Assembly (NCBI GenBank): GCA_022605425.2
Contig: CM061247.1
Span: 380,001-444,000, forward strand
Origin: Hamiltosporidium tvaerminnensis
Taxonomy: Eukaryota > Microsporidia > Dubosqiidae
Reading direction: 5' to 3'
DNA length: 64,000 bases
Shown: positions 20,799-32,253 of the stretch, one piece after another
Position numbering within the stretch: the stretch's first letter is position 1
How the letters are laid out: every line of letters begins with the position of its first letter
Notes under the pieces: generated by a model
What the model was told of the DNA's origin: nothing
What the model saw: the letters and a program-made list of their open reading frames with translations, nothing else
The model's database searches: none
Translations under genes and position numbers: made by a program

Positions 20799-21713
20799 TT
20801 AAAGCTTAACTAAATTCAAACCACATATTCTTTCTTCATCAGATTTATCAAATTCATCTTCTTCTTCCATATATATTTGGTTTTCATAAATAAATTCAAA
20901 TTGTTTCAAATAATTATTTGAATATTCTATTATTTCAAGTCCGTATTTGTTCAAAACAATCATATTTCCTGTAAAATAATTAAAAAAATAATTACAAATA
21001 TTCTTTTCCAATAAAACTTTACTGAGATTTTTATTTACAACAATTATCTTATTAAGTTTCATATAACAAAGATATAAAACATCTTTAGTTAAAAAAAAGG
21101 TATCAGGAAAATTATTTTCACAAATATTTTCTAAATTTAAATTTAAATCGGTTCCTTTTATACACGATTGGATTAAGAAATATATTTTTTCATTAAAAAT
21201 ATTAGAATAAATATTTTTATCTACAAAAAAATCCATCTTTTTTTCATATAAAATTTTACAGTCTTCATTCATAATAGTTACAGATCTGTTATAACAAAAT
21301 ACTATATATCTATTATCATAAACATAATACTTATCGCAATTCATTTCCAATTCTTCTTGATTTAAATGATTAAAAATACAAAATTTACTATTTTCACCAG
21401 AAAATATTTTTTTATTTCGTAATAAGAAACACTCAGTAATATTTTCTTTCAAAATATAAAATTCTGTCTTTTTTAAATAAATATTAAAAACGTTAATCAT
21501 TTTTTTATGTGTAATAATTATATATTCACCGGTATATGAAAATGTTATGTTGTATATTTCCTTAGAAAAATTATGTTTAAATATTATTTTCTCTTCTTTT
21601 AATGAAAAAATATCCACACACTTTTCTCCTATTGTGTATAAAGCAATAAATTTATGAAAAGTATCAGATGTTATGTTTTTGTGATTTGTTTTTGTTAAAA
21701 AACGTGTGTTCAT
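20799..21713 (-). CDS. Hypothetical beta-propeller (WD40-like) protein
   Basis: The 304-residue sequence is dominated by short beta strands in a repeating pattern of hydrophobic strand, turn, and Ile/Val-rich strand (for example FHKFIALYTIGEKCVDIFSL, and ITFSYTGEYIIITHKKMINVFNI, which looks like a WD40 blade without its WD). It ends in an acidic segment (EEEDEFDKSDEER). I infer a degenerate seven-blade propeller, but no family signature is strong enough for a name. The start is the ATG at 21713. The frame is intact, and the lack of repeats inside it contrasts with its repeat-rich surroundings. Confidence 0.65.
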   Translation of the reverse strand: MNTRFLTKTNHKNITSDTFHKFIALYTIGEKCVDIFSLKEEKIIFKHNFSKEIYNITFSYTGEYIIITHKKMINVFNIYLKKTEFYILKENITECFLLRNKKIFSGENSKFCIFNHLNQEELEMNCDKYYVYDNRYIVFCYNRSVTIMNEDCKILYEKKMDFFVDKNIYSNIFNEKIYFLIQSCIKGTDLNLNLENICENNFPDTFFLTKDVLYLCYMKLNKIIVVNKNLSKVLLEKNICNYFFNYFTGNMIVLNKYGLEIIEYSNNYLKQFEFIYENQIYMEEEDEFDKSDEERICGLNLVKL

Positions 21714-22984
21714 ATCAAAGGATGCTTTTTAAATTTTTTATATGAAAAGCAAAGTTTTATTTTAAAAGAATTTAAAGGTAAAAAGAAATGTATTAATAAC
21801 ACAATTGAAGAATATGTAATTGATGTTTTATAGGAAGATTTATTAAAATTAAAAATATTAAATAGGTTTTTTTTGAAATTATTTTTTTATTAGAATGATA
21901 TTTTTTTCAAATTATTTATAACGATATCGATTATTTAATTGTAAATTTTAGTTGTTATAGAAAAATATTTTGATTTTTAACTTAGATTTTTTAATATTTC
22001 TTTCTATCAAAATTTAAACCATTGGTTGTAAACATATACTATCAAAATAATCATTTATAAATAAATAAAACGTTTATAAAACTATGAATGTGTTTATTCA
22101 AAGATATAATATAAAAATTGGTTTACTATTCTATTATAATTATATGTAAAAATTTGTTTAGATAAATTAATCTGTAATTAATTGTATTATTGACAATAAA
22201 TAAAACTATTATTTTTTTATAAGCTATGAAAAGAAGAATAAGAAAAAAGGAATGAAGAGTGTAGCTTTTCTGGTATGCATGAAACTAATGGGATTGAAAA
22301 TAACCGTTTTAAAAGAAGATTTAAATCCTATTAGTTTAAATAATTTTGGTTGTTTCGTAGGTAATTTTTATATTTATAGTTTCTCTTTATTAAAGATTTA
22401 TCTGCTATTTTTACTTTTTTTTGTTAGTCTTTTGGGTAAGATGTTGAATTCTGAAGCTGGCTTTTTATATTTAATATATTTGATAGCAAATACCGTTTTT
22501 TAAGTTACAATTTTATTATGCAGTAAACAGATAAGTATCTGAATGCCATATCTGTGTATTAAATATGAAGAATCACTATTACATTTATTAGAATTCGTTT
22601 TCTTAATTATTTTGTTACCCAGTTCTATCGATGTTTTTACTTATAAAAGAATATACAATTCTTCTCTGATTCTAAGTATATATAACCAGTTTAATGAATT
22701 ATCGAGTTTGATTACTTGTGAGGATTACTAATCTCAAGTAAAACTGCCTTGTACTAAAACAAAAAGACGAAGTCTAAAAAAGATTTTTTTTACATTATAC
22801 ATTCCCATAATTCAAAACAAAAAACTTGAGATACAATTAAGCGAATCATTACAGCATTTATAGAACAAGTAGTGCTGTAAGTTTCTAAAATCTGGTTCTG
22901 ACTTGTATAAATGAAACATAAATGTGAGGAAAGAAAAAATCATCCGAGGATATAGAAGTAAGCATTCGTTCATCCTTCGTACTA

Positions 22985-23200
22985 CATCCCTGTGAAAGCC
23001 TTGGCCTTCCTTAGTAATACCGCCTACCGGTTTTTTTCCGGTGGATTTTTTTGCTTATGGGTTTCGTAACGAGGTAGTTTTAAAATGGTGGCCTGACGCC
23101 CAACCCTAACATGAAGGATCAATTCCTTGTAGTCGCCTCTTACGACAAGCATAGAATACTCTAAGCCAATTTTGCTTCCGGCATGATGGGAGATAAAAAT
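22985..23200. repeat. GC-richer island with two hairpins, origin unknown
   Basis: In very AT-rich surroundings this segment carries CCGG-T7-CCGG (about 23030-23043) and GTCG-CCTCTTA-CGAC (about 23129-23143), both able to form stem-loops. I have the impression that the second motif occurs in untranslated parts of retroelements of other eukaryotes, but this is memory, not a search. It directly precedes a repeat X copy. Confidence 0.45.
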
Positions 23201-23216
23201 AAATGTTATGAAATGA

Positions 23217-23430
23217 AAAATTAAGTAGAGTAGAGGGAAGATATCAACATTAAAAACCATCTCCTTGGTAAAAAATGTATTGAAATTGTAGCAAGATCAT
23301 TGTTACCATTTTTGTGGAATATAAGCCACACTAGATCTATAGTTAAATCTCCACGATTCAGAGTTATAACAGAGTAAAAGAAACAAAAAAAACTTCCATT
23401 GGTTCATTCTTGACACCGTAAGGTAAAAGA
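23217..23430 (+). repeat. Repeat X, copy 1 (partial, diverged)
   Basis: This aligns by eye with 54107-54330 in the same orientation and with the minus strand of 45514-45300. Shared blocks are TTAAAAACCAT..CTTGG, then GATCATTGTT, then AAGCCACACT. Only the first roughly 210 bp of the element is present. It is non-coding. Confidence 0.7.
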
Positions 23431-23445
23431 GAACTGGAATAATTA

Positions 23446-23520
23446 AGAAAGACGAATTGAGTAAAAGAAAGACGAATTGAGTAAAAGAAAGACAAATTGT
23501 GTAAAAGAAAGACAAAGAGT
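23446..23520. repeat. Short tandem repeat, 18-bp unit
   Basis: GAATTGAGTAAAAGAAAGAC is repeated about four times with small changes. It follows repeat X and shows no coding potential. Confidence 0.75.
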
Positions 23521-24653
23521 CTATGCATTTTTATATAAACCAAAGTGTTTATTTGTAAAGAAATAAAAAAACATATGATTGGTATATTTATAAAGAATGT
23601 TAGCAAAGAAACCAGTTAATAAAACATATAGATCTTTGCCAGAAAAGATGAAAAATGAGGATAAAGTTTTACAAAGTAGAATCTAACAAAAAATAATACA
23701 ACCAGATAAATTATTATCTTGTTCTCAATCTTCTCAAGGATTAGATTATTTCTATTTAGAGTAATAATATTAACAGTGGTATATCCACCAAAATGTAAAG
23801 TTATTAAGATTCTTAGTATATATCATTAATATATTTATACTTTTGATAACATACCGAGATATTACACAAGAAATAGTTTCATCAAAAATCTATAAATAAA
23901 ATTCGATTTATACATTTGAAGTATTTTCTTTTTAAATTTTTATTCTTCACTTTAATATGATTATCCCATATAATTTCATACTAGAAACTACCATATCAGG
24001 TACTTTATTAAGATGTTAGAGTTACTTTTTAGTTTGATATATTTTCCTATACACGTTACATATTAAAAAGAAATCTTTTAAAGAATTAATCGTAGCTTCT
24101 TAAGACTTATATTTACTCATATAATCTATAAAAGTAAATTATTAAATTATATCCGATGAAAAATACTTATTTAAAAATTTGTTCTTAGTTGTTTTTCATT
24201 TATCTCAAAATATGTCTATTATGGCTAAATATTTTAAAAAGTATTTAATTATAAATATATAGTAATAAACACTTCTGTCTCAATAATTTATACTTCAAAA
24301 CCAGAAAAAACCAACCACCAATCATTTATAAGGTATACAATATTAAATTTATTTTAAATTCCAATTTTATCCAATAAATTTATAAAATTTACTTAAAAAG
24401 TTTTTTTTAATAATTTCTTTTTTAAATTTATAAAAATCATATTTTCTCAATAGAATATGATTCCCACGGAAATAATATTCTATTTATATATTCTAAAAAC
24501 TTAAAAGATTTGTCTGTTCTCAAATAGCAAATTAAACTTTAAAAATATAATTTTTAGTTTATTTAACTTAAACGGTTAGTCTTTAATATTAGTTTGAAAA
24601 GAAGCTATAAAATGTTTAAAATTATTTCTAAATAAACATTAAATATCATATAC

Positions 24654-24806
24654 TTAACAACCTATATAGACTATATCTTAAATATATTCAGTTTGTTGAA
24701 TATTAAAAAGTTAATATTATCTACTAACAACCTATATAGACATATCTTAAATATATCTAAAATATATTCAGTTTGTAGAATATTAAAAAGTTAATATTAT
24801 CTACTC
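24654..24806. repeat. Imperfect direct repeat, about 70-80 bp unit, two copies
   Basis: AACAACCTATATAGAC begins both units (about 24656 and 24726), and both end with GAATATTAAAAAGTTAATATT. The second unit has a short internal duplication (AAATATATCTAAAATATATT). Confidence 0.75.
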
Positions 24807-24964
24807 ACTATTACATATAAATTATATTCTGCAGAAATTAAAACAAATAAAAATAATTCTTATCATTTCTCTAAACAAAACATCATCTGTAAATTAACCA
24901 ATATATTTTTTTTGGTACCGATATAAATATAAATACCCTTTTTACCTCCAAAATACAAAAAAAT

Positions 24965-27900
24965 ATGGACAATACATCTAAAGAAAATTTAAATGAAGTT
25001 TTTTGGGAAGATCCTATAGAATGGTCAAGCGATAGTAGTAAATCTACTGAGAAAAATGAATTTAGTAATTTAAGAACGTATGAACCTACAAACAATGAAA
25101 GGGAAGAAGAAAAGAAAGAAAAGAAGGATAACTGTTGTAAAGAAGAATTTGTTTCAACTAAAGAAGGCAATGAAGGTGAACAAAGTAAAGTAGAAAAAAA
25201 GGATAACTCTTTTAAAAAAGAGTCTGTTTCAACTAAAGAAGGCAATGAAGGTGAAGAAGAAAATGAACGAAGTGAAGAAGAAAAGAATGATTCTTTTGAA
25301 GAAGAGTTTGTTTCAAATATAGAAGAAAATAGCAAAGAGAAGGATATTGAAACAGATAATTTTGAAGATGGGTTTGTTAATAGTGAACTTGAGAATTTGC
25401 CATCAGAAGAAACGAAAAATATTTTTATAAAAAATCAGGAAAAAGAATTTGAAAGTGAAAATATTAAAATGGAAAATAAAAATTTAAAAAACGAATTTAG
25501 TACAGATATTGAGGATAATGAAGAAAGTAAATTTATTGAAAAATATTCTACAACTGATGGCCTTGAAACTACTAAAGAAGAAAATATTTACGAAGATGAA
25601 AATATTAACGAGGATGAAAGTATTTATAAAGAAGAAAGTATAAAGGAAGATGAAGAATTATCAATTAAATATTCTACAACTGATGGCCTTAAAACTACTA
25701 AAGAAGAAAATATAAACGAGGATGAAAGTATAAACGAGGATGAAAATATAAACGAAGATGAAAGTATCAATGAGGATGAAAATATAAACGAGGATGAATG
25801 TATAAACGAGGATGAAGAATTATCAACAAAATATTCTACAACTGATGTCTTTGAAATCAAGGAAGAAGATAATAAAGAAGAAGAAAATTTAAATTTATTT
25901 GATTATAAAATGAAAGATGAAATTAATAAAGATTTGTTTAATGAAATTGACGATGATTTAGAAAATTTAAAAAAAGATAAAATTGAAGAAAATGATGTTA
26001 ATTTTAAAGATAAAGAAAGAGAAAAACAAGTAATTTGTAATAAAGATATGAATATCGCAAAAAGTATAGAAAATAATAATATTCGTGATTTATTTACTTT
26101 TGATTCTAATGATTGGAATCCTGAAGATTTATTACAGCAAGAGAATAGCAGTGATAATAATTTAACTAAGGAAAAAACCGAATCAGAAGATAAGAATATT
26201 TTAGAGGATAAGTTAGAAGAAGAATTTGAAAGAAATTGTTGAGAATGAAGAAAATATTCTAGAATCAGAAGATAGAAATATTTCAGAGGATAAGTTAGAA
26301 GATTCTTCCGATGTATTAAATAAAGAAATAAGCAAAAATATTTTAGAATCAAAGATACAAGATTTTAAGAAAAAAGAAGAAAATTCTTCTGAAGTATTTA
26401 ATAAAGAAAAAAATGAAGAAAATATTTTAGAAACTGAAATTGAAGAATTCAAAAGAAAAGACGAAACTGAAGAAAATATTTTAGAAACTGAAATTGAAGA
26501 ATTCAAAAGAAAAGAAGATTTTGATTTTAAAGAATATAAAAAAACAGAAGAAAACACTGATTTAGAAAATAATTTGATAAAAAATGTATCTGAAAATATA
26601 AAAGAAGAAGAATTATCAAATATTTATGAGAAAGATAATATAAATATAAAATTTAATACTGAAAGAGTATTGAGTATAGAAAATGAACAAATAAGTAATA
26701 TAAGTCAATTAGATGATGGTATTGAGAGTAAAAACACGTGTGAAGTATTTACAGATGAAATTAATGAAAGTGAATTTTTAGAATCTAAAAAGTCTTCAGA
26801 TATTTTCTTAGAATATTCTGATGAAAAACAATATTTTGAGAATGAAACAGAAGAAACAAATAAAAATTTTATTGACAAATCTTATTTCCAGGTAAATGAA
26901 AATATTAAAGAAGAAAATGTTTTAGAAAAACAAGAATTTAAAAATGAAATTTTTGTGAAAGTTGAAACTCTTAATGAATCATTTGATTCGGATAAGAAAA
27001 CCGAAGATCCGAATTTGTTTGGAATTAAAGAAAAAGAAATTACAGATTATTTTACAGACAGTGAGGATTGTAATGAATTGATTTTTTTTAAGGAAAAAAA
27101 TTTAAAAGAAACAACAGAATATTTAACAACCGAAGATGCTATGAATAATGAAATAATTATTGAAGAAAATAAAGAAATAGAAAATTTGAGAATTGATGAG
27201 GATGCTATAAATAATGAATTAATTTTTGAGGAAAATAAAGAAACAACAGAATGTTTTACAGTTGATGAGGAATTGAATAAAGAAGAAATGATGAATTAAT
27301 TTTTGAAGAAAATGAGCAAAAAACAGAATATTTTACAACCGATGATTATACGAATAAAGAAGGAAATAATGAATTAATTTTTGAGGAAAATAAAGAAACC
27401 ACGGATTCTATTGAAAAAGAAGATTTAAATAACAAAATAATCGTAGAAGAAGCCAAACAAATTACTGATTATGTAACACACGAAAATATTTTCTTAGATT
27501 CTTTTATTACACCAAAAGAAGAATTAAAAGATTTTGAAATTTCTAAATCTCCTCAAAAAAACCCTGAAAAAATTTTTGATTTACCTGATGATTTATGGGG
27601 AGACGAAGAGAATACAGATTTAAAATTTATTGTAAAAAAAGTCGAAAATATTTCTTTAGAAACGGAAAAGGATGAAAAAAAATGTACAACACAGAACATT
27701 ACGGCTTATCCACACAAAGATAAAGACATTTGTATTACAGACACTTCAAATGTATTTCAAGAATACGAAGAACAACCTACATCTCAAAATATTACGGCTT
27801 ATTCAAATGAATTTAAAGACATTTGTATTACAGACACTTCAAATGTATTTTCACGGCCAATCAAGAACTTTACAAGCACAAAAAATATTAAAGAATTTAA

Positions 27901-30694
27901 CGAAGAAACACCATTACCATCTAAAAAAGAAACTTTGGAAAATAAATCTTTAAATAATTTAAGCACCACGATTTTTACAGATGAAAATAAAAAAATTGAT
28001 TTTGAAAGAAAGAAATCTATTTTTGAGAAACCAGAAAAAGAAAAATATAATTTAAAGACACATGAAGTAGGAAAACCAATTTATTTACCAAAACAAGCAA
28101 ATATTTTAGATTCGACCGAAGTAGGAAAACCAATTTATTTACCAAAACAAGCAAATATTTTAGATTCAAAAGAACAAATCACTCCACTAACCACACACGA
28201 AGTAGGAAAACCAATTCATTTACCCAAACAAGCAAATATTTTAGATTCAAAAGAACAAATCACTCCACTAAGCACACAAGAAGTAGTAAAACATGAAAAA
28301 CATATTCATCCACCAAAAAACCCAAACATTTTACATTCAAAACCATCTTCGCTATTCCTAAAAACAAAAGTAATAACTTTAATTCCACTCAAATCTCTAA
28401 CCAATACTTCAATTCCCACAAAAAATATTCCACTTTTCAGATTATTCATCCGACCACTCAAATACAAAGAAATACCCACTCTTCATAAAATAAGAGATAA
28501 TAGAAAAGAAGAATTTAAACAAGAAAAACTTGAATGTCCCCATCTCTCCACTGTTTATGATTTGTTACTTGTAAATGATATTTCACATTTTGAATCCCCA
28601 CATTTCTACGACAAAAGTAATTTTCTAAAGACATTGAACAGAGAATTGAACAATGAATCAGAAAAAAATCAAAATAATGAATTAGATAAGACATTAAACA
28701 CGGATTTAAGAAATATTAATCCCAGAAATAATAAAGACATGTCACATTCTTCACCCACTAATACTAGAAATAATACCAATACTAATATTTCTGATACTTA
28801 CAATATTCTAAATACCTTTCTAAGTAACAAATACACTGCACTTCAATCTTCTATAAACACAGACACTCTCCTATCTCTCTGTTTATCTCTTTCAAACACA
28901 AAAGTAAGAAACAACATTATTTTTAAATATTTAAATACATTTTTAAGTTCAAAAAACCCGTATTTTTTTATTATTTTAGCGGGAATTCTAGAAAATGAAA
29001 ATATTACAAAAAATCAGTTATTTAATTTTTCACCACCCAATCTTTTATATGAAAATTCACAAAAATATTTTATGGATGTTTTTCATACTAAAAATGTTTT
29101 TTTTATACATTTTTTTGTACAAAAAGTTTTACAACTGAATAGAATTACTGGTATTTATATTCTTACAGTTTATACTCTTCTGACACTAAATGAATGTAAC
29201 AGTGTAGATAGTATGGATAGTAGAGTAGGTATTATGGATAGAAATAGTACTAGATTAGAAATAGATAATATAATGTATAATAAGCAATCTAACACACCCT
29301 CTAATACTCAATCTAATGTGTTCTCTTTATTTCCTTTTTTAAAATATTTCTGTTACAATTTTTATACCTTGAAATTTCTTTTTCATTTAGAAATTTTTAT
29401 AAAGAAATCTTTTAATGACATAAATATATTTACAGTACCTAATCTAAATCCTGACTCACATCTAAACTCAATTCCTAATCAAAATTATAATTTTGATTTA
29501 AATACTTTGAAATATTTATATTTACAGGTTTGTATTGAAGGTAATAGAAAAGATATTGGTGGATTATATTATAACGAATGTAAGAATATATTTACAGGTA
29601 ATAAATTAATATATTTAGATAATTATTATAAAGAGAAAGGATGGATGCCATTTTTTGGGTTTAGAAGTGTTGTAGATAGAAGTATTTCAAGAATTGTAGG
29701 TATAGAAGAGAATAAAGATGAAAAGAAAGGGAAGGAGTTTGTTAATATAAATGAAGGATTGAGAAATGAAAATTTAACTGAAGGATTGAGAAATGAAAAT
29801 GTAAATGAAGGATCGATAAATGAAAATGTAACTGAAGGACAATTACAAGAAAATTCAAATAAAAAACCGAATTTTCAAATCATAAACGAAGAAGAAATTA
29901 AAGAATTTGATTTTACAAAAGAAGAAATACAAGAAAATACAAAAGAAGTAAAAGAAATTAAATTTACAAGGAAAGAAGAGCTGAAACAAGAAGGATTGCA
30001 AGAACAGATACAAGAAGTATTTCATGAGAATATGAACCAAGAGAATATAAACCAAGAGAATATAAACCATGAAAAAAATCATGAGAATACACAACCATCC
30101 CTATCTTCTTCTTTCTATATAAACAAGCAGTATGCACAAAGTTTTGCAGACTTTTTTACAGATGAACACACATCAGAAGAAGTAAAAACAATGGACGATT
30201 CTAACATTACAAATAAATATTTTAATTTCGAAGATGAACCATCAAACAACATACAATCTAATAAACAAAATAATAAACAATCACTTATACAGTCTAAGAC
30301 AGAAAATGAAGGGAAAAGTGGTTTTTTTAGTTTTTTTAATGTTTTTAACCGTAAAAAGGTACAAAAAGTCAAACTTACAGGACAAAGTGACTTTAAATAC
30401 GATCCTGTCAGTAAAAAATGGGTATTTAGTGGGAATGTAACTGGAGGAGTAAGTGAAGTAGATAAAAAGAATAGTAAAGATAAAAAGGATAGTAAAGATA
30501 AGAGTGATAGTAAGGAGAAGAGTGATGTGGTAAAGAAAGTAGAGAGTAAAGAACCGTTACCACCAACATTGCAGCCTACATTACAACCCATCATACCACC
30601 TTCTATAACTAAACAATCTAGTAGTAAGAAAATGGATGGTAGGATCAGTAGTAGGTATGTTATCAGTAAAGGCAAGCCTAAAAGTGAAGAATAA
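24965..30694 (+). CDS. SEC16: SEC16-like COPII assembly scaffold, with two compensating frameshifts
   Basis: SEC16 organises ER exit sites and recruits SEC23/24 and SEC13/31. From the ATG at 24965 the frame is acidic and Glu/Asn-rich (repeats such as INEDENINEDES at 25550-25840). It ends in the middle of coding sequence at 26242, continues in the next frame to 27299, and then returns to the original frame up to the stop at 30694. The total span of 5,730 bp is a multiple of three (1,909 codons). The C-terminal part carries the family's motif KLTGQSDFKYDPVSKKWVF (about 30376-30430), and the middle (28800-29700) is a helical domain as in SEC16 cores. A 42-residue-type repeat (EVGKPIYLPKQANILDS) occurs three times near 28065-28255. 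The two frame breaks may be sequencing errors or real indels in the disordered region. The SEC16 name rests mainly on the C-terminal motif. Confidence 0.72.
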
Positions 30695-30846
30695 CTATAA
30701 AATAAAGAGTTAAGTGTTTTATACTTATTATAGAGTTTAATGTGAGTTATTATTGTATGTTTTATATGTTATACTTATTATACGTATTATAGTGGTTTAT
30801 TTTTATTATTATGATCATTATTATTCTTACTATTACTTATTATGAA

Positions 30847-32253
30847 GGTTTTTCGATCAATATAATAATATAATCCTTGCAATCAATAAAATGGTTATTT
30901 TTAACGAATAAAAATTTATAAAAATAAAAGTATAAATAGAACTTGAGACTTATTATTCAAGAAAAATTTGTCCTTTTTTACCTTCTGCAAATATCCTAAC
31001 ATTTTTCGATAAAAGAAACAAAATTTTCTCGCGCGATTCCATTGAATTTTTCCCAAATTAATATTATCCTGAGGTTCAATACGAGCACCACCTCGAATCA
31101 CATTATTTTCCTAGACCGAGAATATATTTTTAATTGCATTACGAAATGGAGAGTAAGGTGGAAGGTATTTTATTTGATACGAGCAAATTTCCTCATCATC
31201 ATTAAATGACGATAGTGATAAATTTTTGCATTATCGTTTACAAGTATAGGAGTTGAACTTCCTTGCCGTTGAGAACTTTCATTAATCTCCTTAATGGATA
31301 ATTCGAAGTCCTTTCTATTTACGGCCCTATCATTAATCTTGTGGTATATCATACCATACGGCTTCATTGCTGCAGCGAATAATTATTTCTACTTCGGGCT
31401 GCAGTCACAGATAGGTATTCTGATTCACCCCAACATAGTACGGCCTCTACAGGGGCGTTTTACTACCGCAAATCCAACTTCATTAAAAAGAAAAGTTTTT
31501 ATCATTGTTTTCAATTTCTAATTTAAGAAAACTAGTTGCGTAATTAGTCCTGAGCTTAATTGTCGAAGGTGAATTTCTACGCTCAGGCACTAATGTTACA
31601 CGCTTTAGAGTGTAATCAAACTCTCTTGGTGTGTGATCAATTGTACTAGTTGACACATATGCATTAAATCTACTTTTGACCTATTCTACGAACCCATAAT
31701 GAGTTTTTGTACACTCTGAATCAACGTAGGTTTGTAAGCTCTCTTTTATTTCCAAAGTTAACTTTGATTGCCTATCACACCCTCTTTTCTCGACAAAAAC
31801 CAGCCCAGTTTTTAGATATCGTCTAACGATACTATTACCCGACTGGTAATTTATTTGATACATTAAGGCAATTGAAGACATAGAATACCTTCCAATGTCT
31901 TTGTAATTATGAGTTCGCGATCATTATTAGAAACTATTTGTTTTCTTAGAGTTGGGATAGGAGTTATTGAGAGATTTTCATTGTGTGATCCCGATATTTC
32001 TACAAGACATTCAAAACCATTGTCATTTTATCAGTCTATACATTCAAGTGTTTACCGATATGAAAACAATATTTATCCTCGTTTGTATTTTGATCTTAAA
32101 AAAAATTTGACATTGACGCCAATTTTTAATCAAATAAATTATTTTTTTAAAATTTTTATTCGTTAAAAATTATGATATTGATTGCAAGGATTGTGATATT
32201 GATCGAAAAATTATGATATTGATTGCAAGGATTATTATATTGATCGAAAAACC
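30847..32253 (-). mobile_element. IS630/Tc1-mariner-like DNA transposon, inactive
   Basis: The left end (30847-30887) and right end (32218-32253) are inverted repeats sharing GGTTTTTCGATCAATATAAT and CCTTGCAATCAAT. Inside, on the minus strand, lie the broken pieces of a DDE transposase. The right inverted repeat occurs twice in tandem (also 32177-32210). A clear TA target duplication is not visible at the presumed ends. Such elements are common in microsporidia with larger genomes. Confidence 0.82.
30916..31881 (-). pseudogene. IS630-type transposase, degraded
   Basis: Three open pieces follow in transposase order. The first, 31681-31881, is a helix-turn-helix-like N-terminus with YQSGNSIVRRYLKTG. 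Next is a middle part with NEVGF and GRTMLG around 31400-31480 in broken frames. Then 31170-31367 carries KINDRAVNRKDFE and ILVNDNAKIYH, the second catalytic Asp block of the DDE domain. The last piece, 30916-31101, is a basic tail. Stops and shifts between the pieces make it inactive. Confidence 0.75.

Larger units (their letters stand above)
21714..24964. other. 3.2-kb gene-poor region with several repeats
   Basis: No intact gene is supported. It holds possible retroelement crumbs near 22250-22740, a GC-richer hairpin-bearing island at 22985-23200, a copy of repeat X, a short tandem array and a 70-bp-period repeat, each listed separately where supported. The last 150 bp before 24965 would contain the promoter of the SEC16-like gene; no motif stands out. 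Confidence 0.5.

Noticed and set aside
22252-22731. Two hydrophobic open stretches on the plus strand
   Set aside because: Weak DNA similarity to the retroelement's RT region (GGGATTGAAAATAAC) suggests decayed repeat; there is too little for a gene or a firm element call.
30115-30675. 186-codon open stretch antisense to the SEC16-like gene
   Set aside because: Its Leu/Ser/Phe-rich composition is the mirror of the Lys/Glu-rich coding strand; a shadow frame.
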